Positions 25,029 to 36,868 of a stretch of 64,000 nucleotides of DNA are shown here, piece after piece. The translations under genes were made by a program, and so were the position numbers. Location: positions 5,394,001-5,458,000 of the forward strand of contig NC_062252.1 in the NCBI RefSeq assembly GCF_905475465.1, written 5' to 3'. Origin of the DNA: Pieris napi. Its lineage: Eukaryota; Arthropoda; Insecta; Lepidoptera; Pieridae. Each line of letters begins with the position of its first letter. Position 1 is the stretch's first letter. The notes beneath the pieces are model-generated. The model did not search any database. It was not told where the DNA came from and saw only the letters and a list, made by a program, of their open reading frames with translations.

Positions 25029-25340
25029 GGTAACACTGAAAATGTTTAGAAAATGAAAAACGGCTTAATGTAGAAAGTTGCCAATACTTTTATTGTTTTT
25101 CGAAGTAATCTCCGTTCATCTCTACATCATCGTCGCATTCGATGGAACCACTGAGAAAAACAGTGAGCCCATTCTTCTTTAGTTTAGTTTTAGTTTGTGC
25201 TAAGTCTCTTTTCTCAATATCACACGAAAAACCAAACCTTATAGACAGCATATTGAATCGTAAATATTGCTCAATAAAAACGTCTTGTTGCATATTTTTT
25301 AATAATATGAAACACGTAGTATATGATTTACTTGCCTTCA
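25029..25340 (-). mobile_element. Degenerate mariner 3' end, A2/A3 boundary
   Basis: A TA followed by GGTAACACTGAAAATGTTTA at 25029 is a mariner-type terminal repeat; the same terminus, with one base change, closes the mariner at 40843. On the minus strand the coding remnant ends VEMNGDYFEKQ at 25090, like the C-terminal GDYFEK of mariner transposases. The upstream codons are degenerate. A near-identical piece recurs at 30770-31034. Confidence 0.55.
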
Positions 25341-26062
25341 AGTCTATAACCCGTGGATAGGGAAGAAGGCATCCACTGAGACTCTATTCCGTTCGGTCTT
25401 GAGCTTCAAATTTTACCGGGCTCCAAGTCTATTCGGCTTCTGCAATTGCCGTCTATTGCCTCTCCTGCAACTGTACGTCGCCAGATTTTCTTGTCACGTG
25501 TGTGTACATAGCTGTTTTTATTTGTACTATTTTTTAATAATAACGAATAATATCGAATATCTCTATGAACATCATTTCCAACTAGGTACCTACTGCAAGA
25601 TCCTTGCTGTATAAGAATTCAAGAAGCAGGTTTTTTTTTAATCAAATATGATTGATTTGAATTGACTTGTGTATACCATACTCAAAAATAACACGTTAAT
25701 TTATTTTTATTTTCTTGTATGTCATAAAATAATCTCACGCAGCGCTAGTAATCTAATGATTAGAAATATTATTTATATTTTGAATATTTTATTCAATGTT
25801 ATTTTCTAAGACAAGTAACAAGTATTTTTGAAGCAATTGGAGTTTTAACCCTTTTTAGTAAAAAGGGAACAGAAATGAAGAAAATTCTTCTGCGTATGCT
25901 AATCAATTTCTAACTGACTGAATTATAACTTCGTACCAAATAAAACAAAGGATTATTTGTTGACTAATAATTTATTGCAGTATATATTATTTAGAGCGAA
26001 AGTCGAAAATATCAAAATATAAAGCAGAAAAATAATGCTGATTGATCTTATTGCGTCATAGA

Positions 26063-26633
26063 TCAACGACTGCAGATGCAGTATCTTTGAGCATTGCAGC
26101 GGGACCAGCGGTAGCCCAACGAACTGCAGACCGCGCGACAAAGCTGTGCGGTACAAACACGACGGCGTGATTCCCCTGCGCGAGCGCTGCTTGATGACCA
26201 CAGTTCAATCGCTTCAGATACGCCATCCGATGGAACTTCCACGTCTGAAAATAAAGGTCACAATTTAAGTAAATAAATTTTAGATTTTTCCAGGCACTTT
26301 TAGCTGTGTATCCTCTGTATAGCTAAAAATGCCATTAAATATCATGAGTAGATTTTTATATAATTAAAAATATAAAATAACGATGTTTGACCATCAATTT
26401 AATATGTGATTTAAATGTGCTTTCAAATCACGTTTGAGTCACAAACTATAGTTATTTTCTTTCGGTTTGTATACAATCTTGATGAATTTTGAAAAGTTAA
26501 TAGGTAAGTAAATAATCTTGTAAATATATATTATACCTTTGATAAGGAATACATTTTACTTACCCGCTGGAGCACTTTGCACAAAGGCGGCAAATGCAAG
26601 AAAGACAAGGGCGAAAATTGCAAAGTATTTCAT
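26063..26633 (-). CDS. A3: secreted six-cysteine defensin-like peptide
   Basis: Exon 1 26564-26633, exon 2 26063-26244 (minus), 319-bp intron of the same type as A1, phase 1. Precursor of 83 residues identical to A1 in both exons, with the same signal peptide, RRR and six-cysteine core. TATA at 26692-26697 and kappaB-like GGGGATTTTTT at 26819-26829, both on the minus strand. It is the tandem-duplicon counterpart of A1 and convergent with A2. Confidence 0.9.
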
Positions 26634-27456
26634 TTTGATGTTTATTCCTTGAATTAATTTTTCAATTGATATTTCTCCTAATTCGAGTCTATTTATATGC
26701 ATTCATCGGTTGAATTTGTTATCTTTAATCTTTTAAACTTTTTTATAATCTTAACAGTTATTTCCCGTAAACATAATTATTAGATTATGATATTGATATA
26801 TATAATTGACTTTCATTGAAAAAATCCCCGTTAATTTTTTAATCAAATATATTATCTACTGAAAGTATACACGCTAACGTCTTTATAGGATTGACAAAAA
26901 GATATCTAAATATATTCTGTTATTATATGTTTTATTAACACTTTATTTCAGTATGTTTCTCATTGATTTTCGAAGCTAGTGCGCAGTCCACTATTAGTCT
27001 GTATCATACGGAAACAAGTATTTTTTTTTATTATTATCGGTATTTCAACCTAGAAACTGGAATTATAGGCCGTGCCACTCTATCAACAAAGCGTTATACA
27101 AATATATAATATTTCTATATGATTATTCCTATTTTGATCCTCGTTATCTTAATTCTAATAAATTTTACATACATTTTAATATATATGTATTTGATTAGAA
27201 AAAACCAAAGCAATATCACAAAATCCCCGGAACCCAAAAAATTGTAAAAGTAATACGATTCCAGCCTTTGAAAGGAGCTAAACATTTGAGGAAAGTTGTT
27301 AATGAAAATCGCAAGCCTTTTGGAAACACGGTCGATATCTACCAATAGGCTTGACGCTATAAAATGAAAAATTTGGAACACGTATGATATTTTAAAAACT
27401 TCTTTCGATTTTGCGCCATTACACATATTGTTTTGTGTTCATTATCAAATTACAAT

Positions 27457-27570
27457 ATGGAATCTGGTTTTAAAGAAAATAGGATTGCCGTGATTGCCTT
27501 GCACAAAGTGGATATGGAGCCGTCGGTCATATTCTAAAGTTTAGAAAATGACCGGCGGTTAAAGGTAAGG
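27457..27570 (+). mobile_element. Tc1/mariner-type transposase fragment, unit 2
   Basis: Duplicate of the fragment at 21418, with RIAVIALHKVDMEPSVIF followed by a stop. It belongs to the spacer of the head-to-head pair A3/A4. Confidence 0.45.
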
Positions 27571-28787
27571 TAAGAGAAAATATTGTTACGTTTCTGATTT
27601 TTTTATTTTGATATATTTTTTTTTCATCATGTGATGTCAGAATTATTGATTACCTATTAAGTAATAAATACTAATTTTTGAAGTGCATTCATTTTATTTG
27701 ACCGATACCCTTGTTTCATTCCTAACTCTATGGACATATAACGGTCTACTATAAAGCTGACCAATCAGCGCGCGAGGTGCGTACCGTTTCACAATTTGAC
27801 GATTTCACTTCGATAGATTATAATCTACCGAATAATAATACGTTAAATTGTAAGCAGTACGTTGAGTTCACAATTTTTCGACAGTTTACAATCTCGCGAG
27901 ATAGATTACAATCTAACGGTTTTTACAATTTTACGTTGACAGATACAACAACATTTCGTCTGTCGAAGACAAGAAAAGATAGGGACTAGACCACTGCCAG
28001 TCTTCAGTTCTGACGAAGTCCGAAACGTTCGTTTCCAACCAAGACTGCGTAGACCGAACTTGTGCCGATTCGGTTCTCTTTCCCCACCCCACTCCATTTT
28101 AATATCGCAAAATATTGTACAGTGTATAGGCGCCAAAATGTGAAAACTCAACTCATCATATAAAAATGACAGATTCCCAAATTCAAATGTAATATTTTGT
28201 TTATTTTTAATTGTAACAGTATTTATGGCCAGACTAAGTATATAAATGGTATGTATGGAATGTATATTTATAATATGGTATTAAATAAATTTCTATACAG
28301 AACCAGTTAAAAGCCTCTAAGAGCCTATTAGTAGATATCCAGCGTATTTCCAAAAGCCTTGCGATTTTCATTAACAACTTTCCTCAAATGTTTGTGATTG
28401 CTATGTTTCTTTTAAATCATCTTAATTTTACAAATTTATACGTTCCGGGGATTTTGAGGTATTGCTGTGGTTTTGTTCGAATTAAATATATTAAAATGTA
28501 GGTAAAACTTATTAGAATTTAGATAAACAGGTAAAAATATAATTAATCGTATAGAAATATTATATATTTGTATAACGCTTTGATAGTGGCACGGCGTATA
28601 ATTATTTCCGTATGATTCACACTAATAGTGGACTGCGCACTAGCTTTGAAAATCAATGCGAAACCAGCTGAAATAAAGAGTTAACAACACATATTATATA
28701 ATAGAAAATATTGACATTTTTGACAATCATATAAAGACATTAGCGTGTATACTTTCAGTAAAAAATATATTTAATTAAAAAATTGAC

Positions 28788-28924
28788 GGGGATTTTTTCA
28801 ATGAAAGTTAAGCAATGCACAAATCATATCATTATCTTAATCTAATAATTATGTTTACGGGAAGTAACTGTTAAGATTATAAAAAGTTTAAAGATAACAA
28901 ATGCAACCGATGAATGCATATAAA
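28788..28924 (+). promoter_or_regulatory. A4 promoter: kappaB-like site and TATA box
   Basis: GGGGATTTTTT at 28788-28798 and TATAAATAG at 28919, spaced as in A2. The upstream homology to A2 extends for more than 600 bp. Confidence 0.6.
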
Positions 28925-28985
28925 TAGACACGAATTAGGAGAAATGGTATCAATTGAAAAATTTATTCAAGGAATAAACATCAAA

Positions 28986-29722
28986 ATGAAATACTTTGCA
29001 ATTTTCGCCCTTGTCTTTCTTGCATTTGCCGCCTTTGTGCAAAGTGCTCCAGCGGGTAAGTAAAATTTATTCTTCATTTATTTATCATATTATATTTACA
29101 ATATATTATATTATTCCTTACCTATTTACTTTTCAATAGTCATTAAGTTTTTATACAAACCTAGCCATTTGTTGCGACATCCTACGGGAATGGGAAATTT
29201 CCGAATTATATTGAAGCATTTTTCAAAGTACTGTGCTTAGATCCATGAAGTTATTCTGGCTGAATTGAGAATTATGTGTTTTCGGCGGGTTCTATTTGCA
29301 ATTGACCAACGAAAGTTTTAGTTAAATATTAATCTACCCATAGTAATCCAGTCACTATACATTATTTATAAAAAGTTAACGCAAGCTTCAATTGTGTGCA
29401 CATAAAAATAAAATATCTATAGTTTGTGACATAAACGTGATTTGAAGGCAAATTTAAATAAACTATTAAATTGATGGAATTTATAGCTGTGTACCCTAAT
29501 AATCTAAATTCAATTTACTTTAATTGTTGTTTCTTTTCAGACGTGGAAGTTCCATCGGATGGCGTATCTGAAGCGATTGAACTGTGGTCATCAAGCAGCG
29601 CTCGCGCAGGGGAATCACGCCGTCGTGTTTGTACCGCACAGCTTTGTCGCGCGGTCTGCAGTTCGTTGGGCTACCGCTGGTCCCGCTGCAATGCTCAAAG
29701 ATACTGCATCTGCAGTCGTTGA
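28986..29722 (+). CDS. A4: secreted six-cysteine defensin-like peptide
   Basis: Exon 1 28986-29055, exon 2 29541-29722, intron 485 bp, phase 1. The 83-residue precursor is identical to A1-A3. Tandem-duplicon counterpart of A2. The next exon-2 copy downstream (A5, 31749) has the same reading phase and encodes the same protein segment, so exon 1 of A4 could in principle also splice to it. Confidence 0.9.
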
Positions 29723-30769
29723 TCTATGACGCAATAAGATCAATTCAGCATTATTTTTCTGCTTTATATCGTCATATTTTCGACTTTCTCTCTAAATAAT
29801 ATATATTGCAATAAATTATTTGTTGACTATCCTTTGTTTTATTTGGTACGAGGTTATATATATGTTCGATTAGAAGTCGAAATTGATTACCAGATGCAGA
29901 AGAATTTTTTTCATTTCTGTAATAGTAAACAAAGTCAAAACTCAATTACTATTTAAATTATTACTTTAATATGCTATTTATTTTCATTACGTTGCTCTTT
30001 CCGGGCTTTTTAATTACTTAAAATTCAATTATAAAAAAAATACGTTCAACACTATTATTATTATATATTATTTTTTATTGTGGAATATATTTGAATGTAT
30101 ACGACATTGGAGTCAATTCAAATTAATTACATTAAAACATACGTATAGAACTAGAATAATTGACTACGGTAAAGAAATATTAAAAATATAAAATTTAGTT
30201 TGTGTGTGAAAAAAAATAAATACAATACAATATCACCGACGATATAGCAATTTGAGATATATATGATACGATTCAATATTATAATCGTTATTGAAGTTAC
30301 GGGGTAAGCCTCTCAAAATTGAACAATGGCGGTATTCTGTAACTTTAACATTGGGTTTTATACTGCCTGATGAGAAGTTTGCTACATCATCTCATCGAAT
30401 GTTAAATAATGATTTAAATTGGGTATAAAAACGTTGAAATCGCTGAATAACTCGCTCTTATAGATATACTTATAACATTAAGGATACGAAGGAATGATAA
30501 TCATGAAGCCGTCAAGTTTATTACGTTCAAAAAGTAACAAAACATTGATGATATTATCGTCACGTTAGTTTATTTATAGTTATAGTTTAATCTTACACAA
30601 TACACTTATATAATACTGGTGGTACATTCATCTATTATAATTTTATTCAGATTAGGTTTGACATCTGTCATATGTAAAATAACTCTCTTGACCTACAGGC
30701 TTACGCTCATAAACCCATAAAAGAATGTAATTCAAACAAAACAAAAGAAACACAAAAAATAGATACCTA

Positions 30770-31034
30770 GGTAACACTGAAAATGTTTAGAAAATGAAAA
30801 ACGGCTTTATGTAGAAAGTTGCCAATACTTTTATTGTTTTTCGAAGTAATCTCCGTTCATCTCTACATCATCGTCGCATTCGATGGAACCACTGAGAAAA
30901 ACAGTGAGCCCATTCTTCTTTAGTTTAGTTTTAGTTTGTGCTAAGTCTCTTTTCTCAATATCACACGAAAAACCAAACCTTATAGACAGCATATTGAATC
31001 GTAAATATTGCTCAATAAAAACGTCTTGTTGCAT
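30770..31034 (-). mobile_element. Degenerate mariner 3' end, downstream of A4
   Basis: Second copy of the fragment at 25029, starting GGTAACACTGAAAATGTTTA and encoding the same C-terminal NGDYFEKQ on the minus strand. Confidence 0.55.
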
Positions 31035-31270
31035 ATTTTTTAATTATAAATTAATAATATGAAACACGTAGTATATGATTTACTTGACTTCAAGTCTATA
31101 ACCCGTGGATAGGGAAGAAGGCATCCACTGAGACTCTATTCCGTTCGGTCTTGAGCTTCAAATTTTACCGGGCTCCAAGTCTATTCGGCTTCTGCAATTG
31201 CCGTCTATTGCCTCTCCTGCAACTGTACGTCGCCAGATTTTCTTGTCACGTGTAGCTGTAGCTAATGATG

Positions 31271-32090
31271 AAATTTATTCTTCATTTATTTATCATATTA
31301 TATTTACAATATATTATATTATTCCTTACCTATTTACTTTTCAATAGTCATTAAGTTTTTATACAAACCTAGCCATTTGTTGCGACATCCTACGGGAATG
31401 GGAAATTTCCGAATTATATTGAAGCATTTTTCAAAGTACTGTGCTTAGATCCATGAAGTTATTCTGGCTGAATTGAGAATTATGTGTTTTCGGCGCGTTC
31501 TATTTGCAATTGACCATCAAAAGTTTTAGTTAAATATTAATCTACCTATAGTAATCCAGTCAGTATACATTATTTATAAAAAGTTAACGCAAGCTTTAAT
31601 GGTGTGCACATAAAAATAAAATATCTATAGTTTGTGGCACAAACTTGATTTGAAGGCAAATTTAAATAAACTATTAAATTGATGGCATTTATAGCTGTGT
31701 ACCCTGATTATCTAAAGTCAATTTACTTTAATTGTTGTTTCTTTTCAGACGTGGAAGTTCCATCGGATGGCGTATCTGAAGCGATTGAACTGTGGTCATC
31801 AAGCAGCGCTCGCGCAGGGGAATCACGCCGTCGTGTTTGTACCGCACAGCTTTGTCGCGCGGTCTGCAGCTCGTTGGGATACCGCTGGTCCCGCTGCAAT
31901 GCTCAAAGATACTGCATCTGCAGTCGTTGATCTATGACGCAATAAGATCAATTCAGCATTATTTTTCTGCTTTATATTTTCATATTTTCGACTTTCTTTC
32001 TAAATAATATATATTGTAATAAATTATTTATTGACTATCCTTTGTTTTATTTGGTACGAGGTTATATATGTTCGATTAGAAGTCGAAATT
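31271..32090 (+). repeat. Left inverted arm (A5), pairs with A6 arm
   Basis: Intron, exon 2 and 3' flank of A5. The reverse complement is found at about 37600-38410 (A6). The arm ends abruptly at TTGATTAC, where BEL/Pao sequence starts, whereas the A6 arm continues with CAGATGCAGAAG. Confidence 0.8.
31749..31930 (+). pseudogene. A5: orphan exon 2 of defensin-like peptide
   Basis: Complete exon 2 with intact TTTTCAG acceptor, open frame, six cysteines and TGA; the encoded 60 residues equal those of A1-A4. Upstream intron sequence begins at about 31271 (AAATTTATTCTTCATT) but exon 1, donor and promoter are missing; instead the sequence joins duplicon-end DNA at about 31256-31270. It shares synonymous changes (CAGCTCGTTGGGATACC) and intron variants with A6. 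On its own it cannot make a secreted product. Use as an alternative last exon of A4 is possible but unproven. Confidence 0.85.
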
Positions 32091-32092
32091 GA

Positions 32093-33322
32093 TTACTCAG
32101 CCAATTCTAATAATGTACGAATAGCAATATAAGGACTTGATCTCAGTCCATATGTATTGGTATTCAATTCAAACACTGTAACAGGATCGGATTCCTTCTC
32201 ACGCCACAGGATAAGTTGATAGCAACGGTCATCAGTATGAATTACAGTTTGCCTAAACATCATTTTAATATCTGCAACAAATACGATCTGATGTCTTCTA
32301 AAATTTGTTAAAATATCACCAATGTCACGATGTAACTTTGGGCCCGAATGCAAACATTGATTTAAAGAAACTCCATTGGAACTAGGTGCTGAGCCATCAA
32401 AAACTACTCTGATTTTACCACCTTTAAACACAGCATGATGTGGGATAAAGTAGTGCTCCTGTGTGCGCCAATCAAAATCAGAAACTGACATATGTCCGAG
32501 CTTAAAGTACTCGTCCATAAACTCAATATACTTAGCACGAAAAGTCGAATCTCTCTTCATTCGTCTCTCCATGGATGTTAACCTTTTCTCAGCTAAAATC
32601 CTGGAGTGACCCAAAAGAGGTCGGGATGGTAAGAAAGGTAACCGCGTAACAAACCTACCTGAACGGAGATGACCAGTGTTGTTCTGAAAGAACAATTCAC
32701 ATTCTTGGTGCTCCGGGTTTTCACGAGCCGCTGTGGGAGGCTCTTCGACTTCCCAAAACCGTTGAATAGCTTCAGCAAGTGAGAGTCCTACACACAAGTT
32801 ACCATCTTCAACTGTAAGAGACTGTATTGGAAACACAGGACCCATAATGACATCACCAAAATCAGATGTAACTGCTACTAAGCCCCCTGGTTGTAAAAGT
32901 GTGCTTTTACTTAGTCGCAGCATGCCTAAAACTTCTGCTCCGAGTAGCAAATCAATTTGACCTGGAATATGAAATGTACAATCCGCTAAGTTAAGACTAC
33001 GTGTAAAATCTAATATCTCCGATGGTAATTTAACAAGTGGGTGTCTGCCCATAACGTTATCTAAAATAATGGCAGAAGTTGTAATCTGTGGATGAGAGCA
33101 TTGAACAGAAGAAAAAGTTAGTGTAACTTGTCCCCGCAAACCAGCAACCTTAAGACCGCCTACACCAAATATACCCCCACTAGCAGGCGAAATACGCAAC
33201 TGTAACCTGTCCACCAAATCCATTGACACCAAACTTCCCTGTGCTCCAGAATCCAAAATCGCACGCGTGGTTACTTGCTCACCTGATGGAGAACCAACAC
33301 AAACCTGTGCGGTGGGTAACAA
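32093..33322 (-). pseudogene. BEL/Pao pol: protease and partial reverse transcriptase
   Basis: 409 open codons. Near the N-terminus is a retropepsin-like ILDSGAQGSLVS (aspartic protease, DUF1758 type) with a LLGAEVLG segment further on. The C-terminal third holds the RT start, with RVVFDGSAPSSNGVSLNQCL and the first palm motif VADIKMMFRQ, as in BEL/Pao elements. The frame ends at the element break, before the catalytic YxDD. It is in the same frame as gag upstream, separated only by one in-frame TGA (33368-33370). As it stands it cannot make an active polymerase. Confidence 0.85.
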
Positions 33323-33367
33323 AACAGTAATGGGAGATGTAGGAGTTCTAGTGGGAACGTGACCTAG

Positions 33368-35505
33368 TCAATATTCTTCTGGTTCAGGGACCCGCTGGCC
33401 TAAACGAGGCCACTCAGAAAAAGGCAAAGGCCTAACATAATTACGACGTTGCTGTTCAATAACAGGTGATGCACAAGAGTCATAATTATCCTTTCTCTGA
33501 GGAAGTTGTTGCTGATCAGAGGTGACACGAGGCCTGTTATGAGACCTTAAGTTTCCCCCGACCCTGGAGGGTGGTGGCCGCCTCCGATGGTAATTATCGT
33601 AACCGGATTCTGTTTGGTGCCTGGAAGTATGACCAAAAGTATGGGTTCTAACCTGCACACCACCAGTCCACTGATCACCTGTATTTTGAATGGCTTCAAC
33701 AAACTCCCGTGCCGGTGCAGCTGATTGGGGTGAACCATTCGCATTACCGCAAAGTATAATGTGATGATTGCCATTACATTGTTTGCATGGTCGTGACACT
33801 TGGCATTGTGATGCCAGGTGATTACCTAAACAACCATAACACCACTTCCGCTGTCTGGCAATATTACGTCGTGCTTGAAAACGTAATGCCAAAAACTTTT
33901 GACATGACACCACGGTGTGATCAGGGACTCGACAATAAACACAACGTTTGCCTGGATGTTGAGTTGCCACGTTATAAACTCGCTGGTCAGGGCGTCGTAC
34001 TAAGCGCATATGCTGTTGTCGCGGCCCATTAGAAATTGGGGCCGGCGTTGTGGACGGCGCTGAAACATTATCCTGTCTGCGACACTCATCCTCTAAAAAC
34101 AAAATCAATTCATCAAACGAGGGAAGATGAGTGGATGAATCTCCACCATACGCCTGTTCAAATCGGGTGCGCATGTCTAAATTTAGTTTTTGTAACGTTA
34201 TATGCAACAAAATAAAAGACCAACTATCTACAGGTAAATTTAAACCCCTTAAGGCATTAATTGCCACTAATAAAGGATTTAAAACTTGAATTCTTAAGTT
34301 GTGGCTCTGCACGTTACTCTGTAAATTTAATATGACATCTACGTGGTTATCCGCCAGCTTACGTATGTTTTGATAACGCCGCATAAGTAAATCTCTAGCT
34401 ATATCATAATTATTGTCCACAAGTACTAAATGTTGGACTAACCCTTTAGCCTCCCCGGTGAGACTAGCCAACAAATATGCCAACTTTTGAGCAGATGTTA
34501 AATCAACTCTTGAGTGCACTAAACTATCAAATAAATGAATAAACGCCACCCATTGGCTTAAATCGCCACTAAAATGGGGCAAATCTAGTTTGGGTAACCT
34601 ACCTATAATACCACTTGAAAAAGTTAAACTATCCTTCGATTCAAGGTTATTTGACTGATTAACCGAAGATTTAATAATCCCAACGGCTTCCCTAATTTGA
34701 TCAGCCAAATCCTCAGCCTGATCCATGTCTGCAGAAACCTTGTCCATCACCTCCGGTTCCAAACCCAACTCAAGTAATGCCTGATACGATTTATATAAAT
34801 CTTTCATTCTATCCTCTAAGGCCGTTTCTCCACTGCTCCGGTCCGGCAAACGTTAATTACCGTTCCGATTTAGAAACTCACAACAGTACTTATGTACTTC
34901 TCCACTACTCCGGCATCCGGTTTTTAACGATCCGATAACTTGCTAGATCGGAACACGGAGTTTTATCGGTCCAAGTATATCCAAGTATCCAAGAGGTTAT
35001 AAATTATTATTCACAGGTTTATTTATAGTTTCTTTAATTTGAAAGAATCTGGATAACCTGGACCAAACCAAATTATGTTGCTATTTATTTATATTTTTAT
35101 ACCATAGTATTAGTGAACTATTTATTAAGTAGATTATAATATTTTAAGATAGACAATTTAAAAAAAGTAATAAACTTGCCAGGGCAATAAAATATTAAGA
35201 ATTTAGAACGTTTTATTAATAAAATAAAGTATATGGGTTTTAGTTAATACAAGTGTAGCATGATAAATATACAAGTATCGATTATTGTCGGATCGGATAT
35301 AGTGGAGAAGCGCAATCCGGCTTTCCGATATTTTTCTCATGACTCATTCCGGTATCCGACGCCGGACCGGAGCAGTGGAGAAAGGGCCTAACGCGTCACT
35401 TCTTGATAGAAGCGCCTGAACGCGATCTTTTCGCGAAATATTTAAAACGGCCGATCCTAGCCACCGTAATACACCAGCTATTTGTGCCTTGTGCGAGACC
35501 GCCAT
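33368..35505 (-). pseudogene. BEL/Pao gag, interrupted by a MITE
   Basis: Gag is coded by 35389-35505 (39 codons from the ATG at 35505) and by 33368-34816, with a 569-bp MITE between. The frame is kept on both sides of the insertion. The main part has the BEL-type gag domain (DUF1759; LPKLDLPHFSGDLSQW at about residues 85-100 of the downstream frame), and three zinc-knuckle-like clusters: CVYCRVPDHTVVSC, CYGCLGNHLASQC and CKQCNGNHHIILC (about residues 303-367). An apparent ATG start further in, at 34849, lies inside the MITE end and is not the native start. The frame closes with TGA in front of pol. Confidence 0.85.
34820..35388. mobile_element. Harbinger-like MITE inside BEL gag
   Basis: Inverted termini of 28 bp with one mismatch; the left starts GGCCGTTTCTCCACTGCTCC and the right ends GGAGCAGTGGAGAAAGGGCC. 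A 3-bp direct repeat TAA flanks it (34817-34819 and 35389-35391). Subterminal CTCCACTACTCCGG and its complement recur inside. No transposase. The 3-bp TWA target site and GG-start fit PIF/Harbinger-type MITEs. Confidence 0.85.
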
Positions 35506-36166
35506 TATAAAAGTATATGAGTACAAACAATAGCACAAAAAATTTAAGAAAAAAATAATAAAAAAGAAACGGCGAATATAACTAATTACAAAAAACGAGT
35601 TAAAACACTATTTAAAAAATACTATAATCCCTACAAACAAAAAAAAATTAATACATTAAAAGTTATGAACCCAGGACTTATACTACCGAACAATTATTTA
35701 CTAAAATGGAACCACGCTCTGCTACCAAAAAATTATGTACCACAAAGAACGGTTCGGTGGCCGTCGATACACAATTCATACTAATATAATAAGTCCTGAG
35801 TACATACCTCGTCAATGTCTCCTCACAGGAAAATAGGCACACAATAATATCAGCCGTAAGGATTTGGATAAGTGTTAGTATGGGCACAAAAAGAGGTTAG
35901 ACTGATGATAATTATTGATACCTTGCCTCAATAGTTCTCAACACGCACTAAACACTCACTATACAATTTCAAATAGTGGACGTGTCTATAATCATCTATA
36001 TTTAACAAAAGTATATATCCAAATAAAAATGCTAGACACACGAGAACACGTAACCCGACAAGCTCAACAAAGACTAACTAAAAATGATGTGTCGATCGGC
36101 CGTGTAAATATATTTGAGATCACCCTCATCAAATTAAATAAAATTAAAATTATGTATTTCGAACAG

Positions 36167-36868
36167 GTTGCATCCCATACCAGTACCCGACCCATCTTCC
36201 ATGGAATCAAACTCATACCGTCCGGTCTCTTGCCATCGTCTCTTGCAATACCACTTGGCTCAAGAAGACTTGGCACGTTGACGGTGGCAAGGGAACGGCG
36301 TATGATATCGTTAAGTGCGGCATGTCTCGAGAAGCGGCCTGCACTTTTTTGGCATGACAGGCCGTGATGTCCTAACTTGTCGACATCACTGCCACAGGGA
36401 CATATATGAGGAGCGCAGACCGGAACCCCAAGCCGTAGACAGGTTGCGATTCGAAGCGTGTCAGGCTCAAGAAAAGTTCCTGTATTTGACGATGGGTAAG
36501 CGTGAAGCCAGTAGCCGGCCTCATGCGTACCCACGGCCAAAAGCCTAGCACGCGCCGAACCTGTACTACAACTCAAAAGATCGTCAAAAGTCAGTTTGCA
36601 GTGTATGTCATCCCAGCTCCTCTGTGAATTTAGAGATAATGGAAAATTTTGACCTGGGCATGCAATCAAGAAAGTGTTTCTAGCTTCTTCCAAGCCAGCA
36701 ATCTCAAAGTTTGAAGGGGAAGCCCTTAAAATTTTACTTATGAGATTTTCTGAACTATGGACAGAAGATAGAAAGGCTGGCAAAGCGACACTGGAAATTT
36801 TGCGAATCCCTAAACCACCATAACGGATGGGTAGGGAAGCTTGGGTCCAAGATTGCTCGTAAAGACAA
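36167..36868 (-). pseudogene. Retroelement protein C-terminal fragment with CCHC and PD motif
   Basis: Open minus-strand frame of about 230 codons. Visible: LPIRYGGLGIRK (a post-RT segment), a zinc-like cluster CPCGSDVDKLGHHGLSC followed by RFSRHAALND, then DGKRPDGMSLIPW and LVWDATC. The CCHC plus (K/R)PD...D order resembles the restriction-like endonuclease tail of R2/R4-type retrotransposons, and similar proteins are common in arthropod genomes. Homology stops after WDATC where BEL-side sequence begins, and at the 5' end near 36868. It is a fragment enclosed by the A5/A6 inverted arms. The family name is uncertain. Confidence 0.6.

Larger units (their letters stand above)
19236..25177. repeat. 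Array A tandem duplicon, unit 1 (A1/A2)
   Basis: About 5.9 kb holding the head-to-head pair A1 (minus) and A2 (plus). It begins TAGTTTAGTTTTAGTTTGTG, which recurs at about 25178 and 30918. The whole content is repeated in the same order in 25178-30917 with high identity. Within the unit the two halves are themselves inverted homologues, so each unit is an imperfect palindrome centred near 21.5-22.4 kb. Unit 1 alone contains the SINE at 21881-22115. Confidence 0.85.
25178..30917. repeat. Array A tandem duplicon, unit 2 (A3/A4)
   Basis: Second copy of the unit described at 19236, with A3 (minus) and A4 (plus) head to head. It differs by small indels and by lacking the SINE. The repeat then restarts at about 30918 and breaks off at about 31256, where it joins A5 intron sequence. 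Confidence 0.85.
32091..36150 (-). mobile_element. Truncated BEL/Pao LTR retrotransposon
   Basis: Minus-strand element with leader/LTR region (about 35506-36150), gag (35505 to 33368) and the start of pol (33322 to 32093). It is cut off at 32091 inside the reverse transcriptase, so RT motif C, RNase H, integrase and the 3' LTR are missing. With only one LTR side present, LTR limits cannot be set and the right border near 36150 is approximate. A MITE interrupts gag. Confidence 0.8.

Noticed and set aside
33787..34032. 81-codon plus-strand frame
   Set aside because: Antisense shadow of the BEL gag zinc-knuckle region.
36064..36367. 150-codon plus-strand frame at 35915-36367
   Set aside because: Lies antisense over the retroelement fragment whose minus-strand frame has recognisable motifs.
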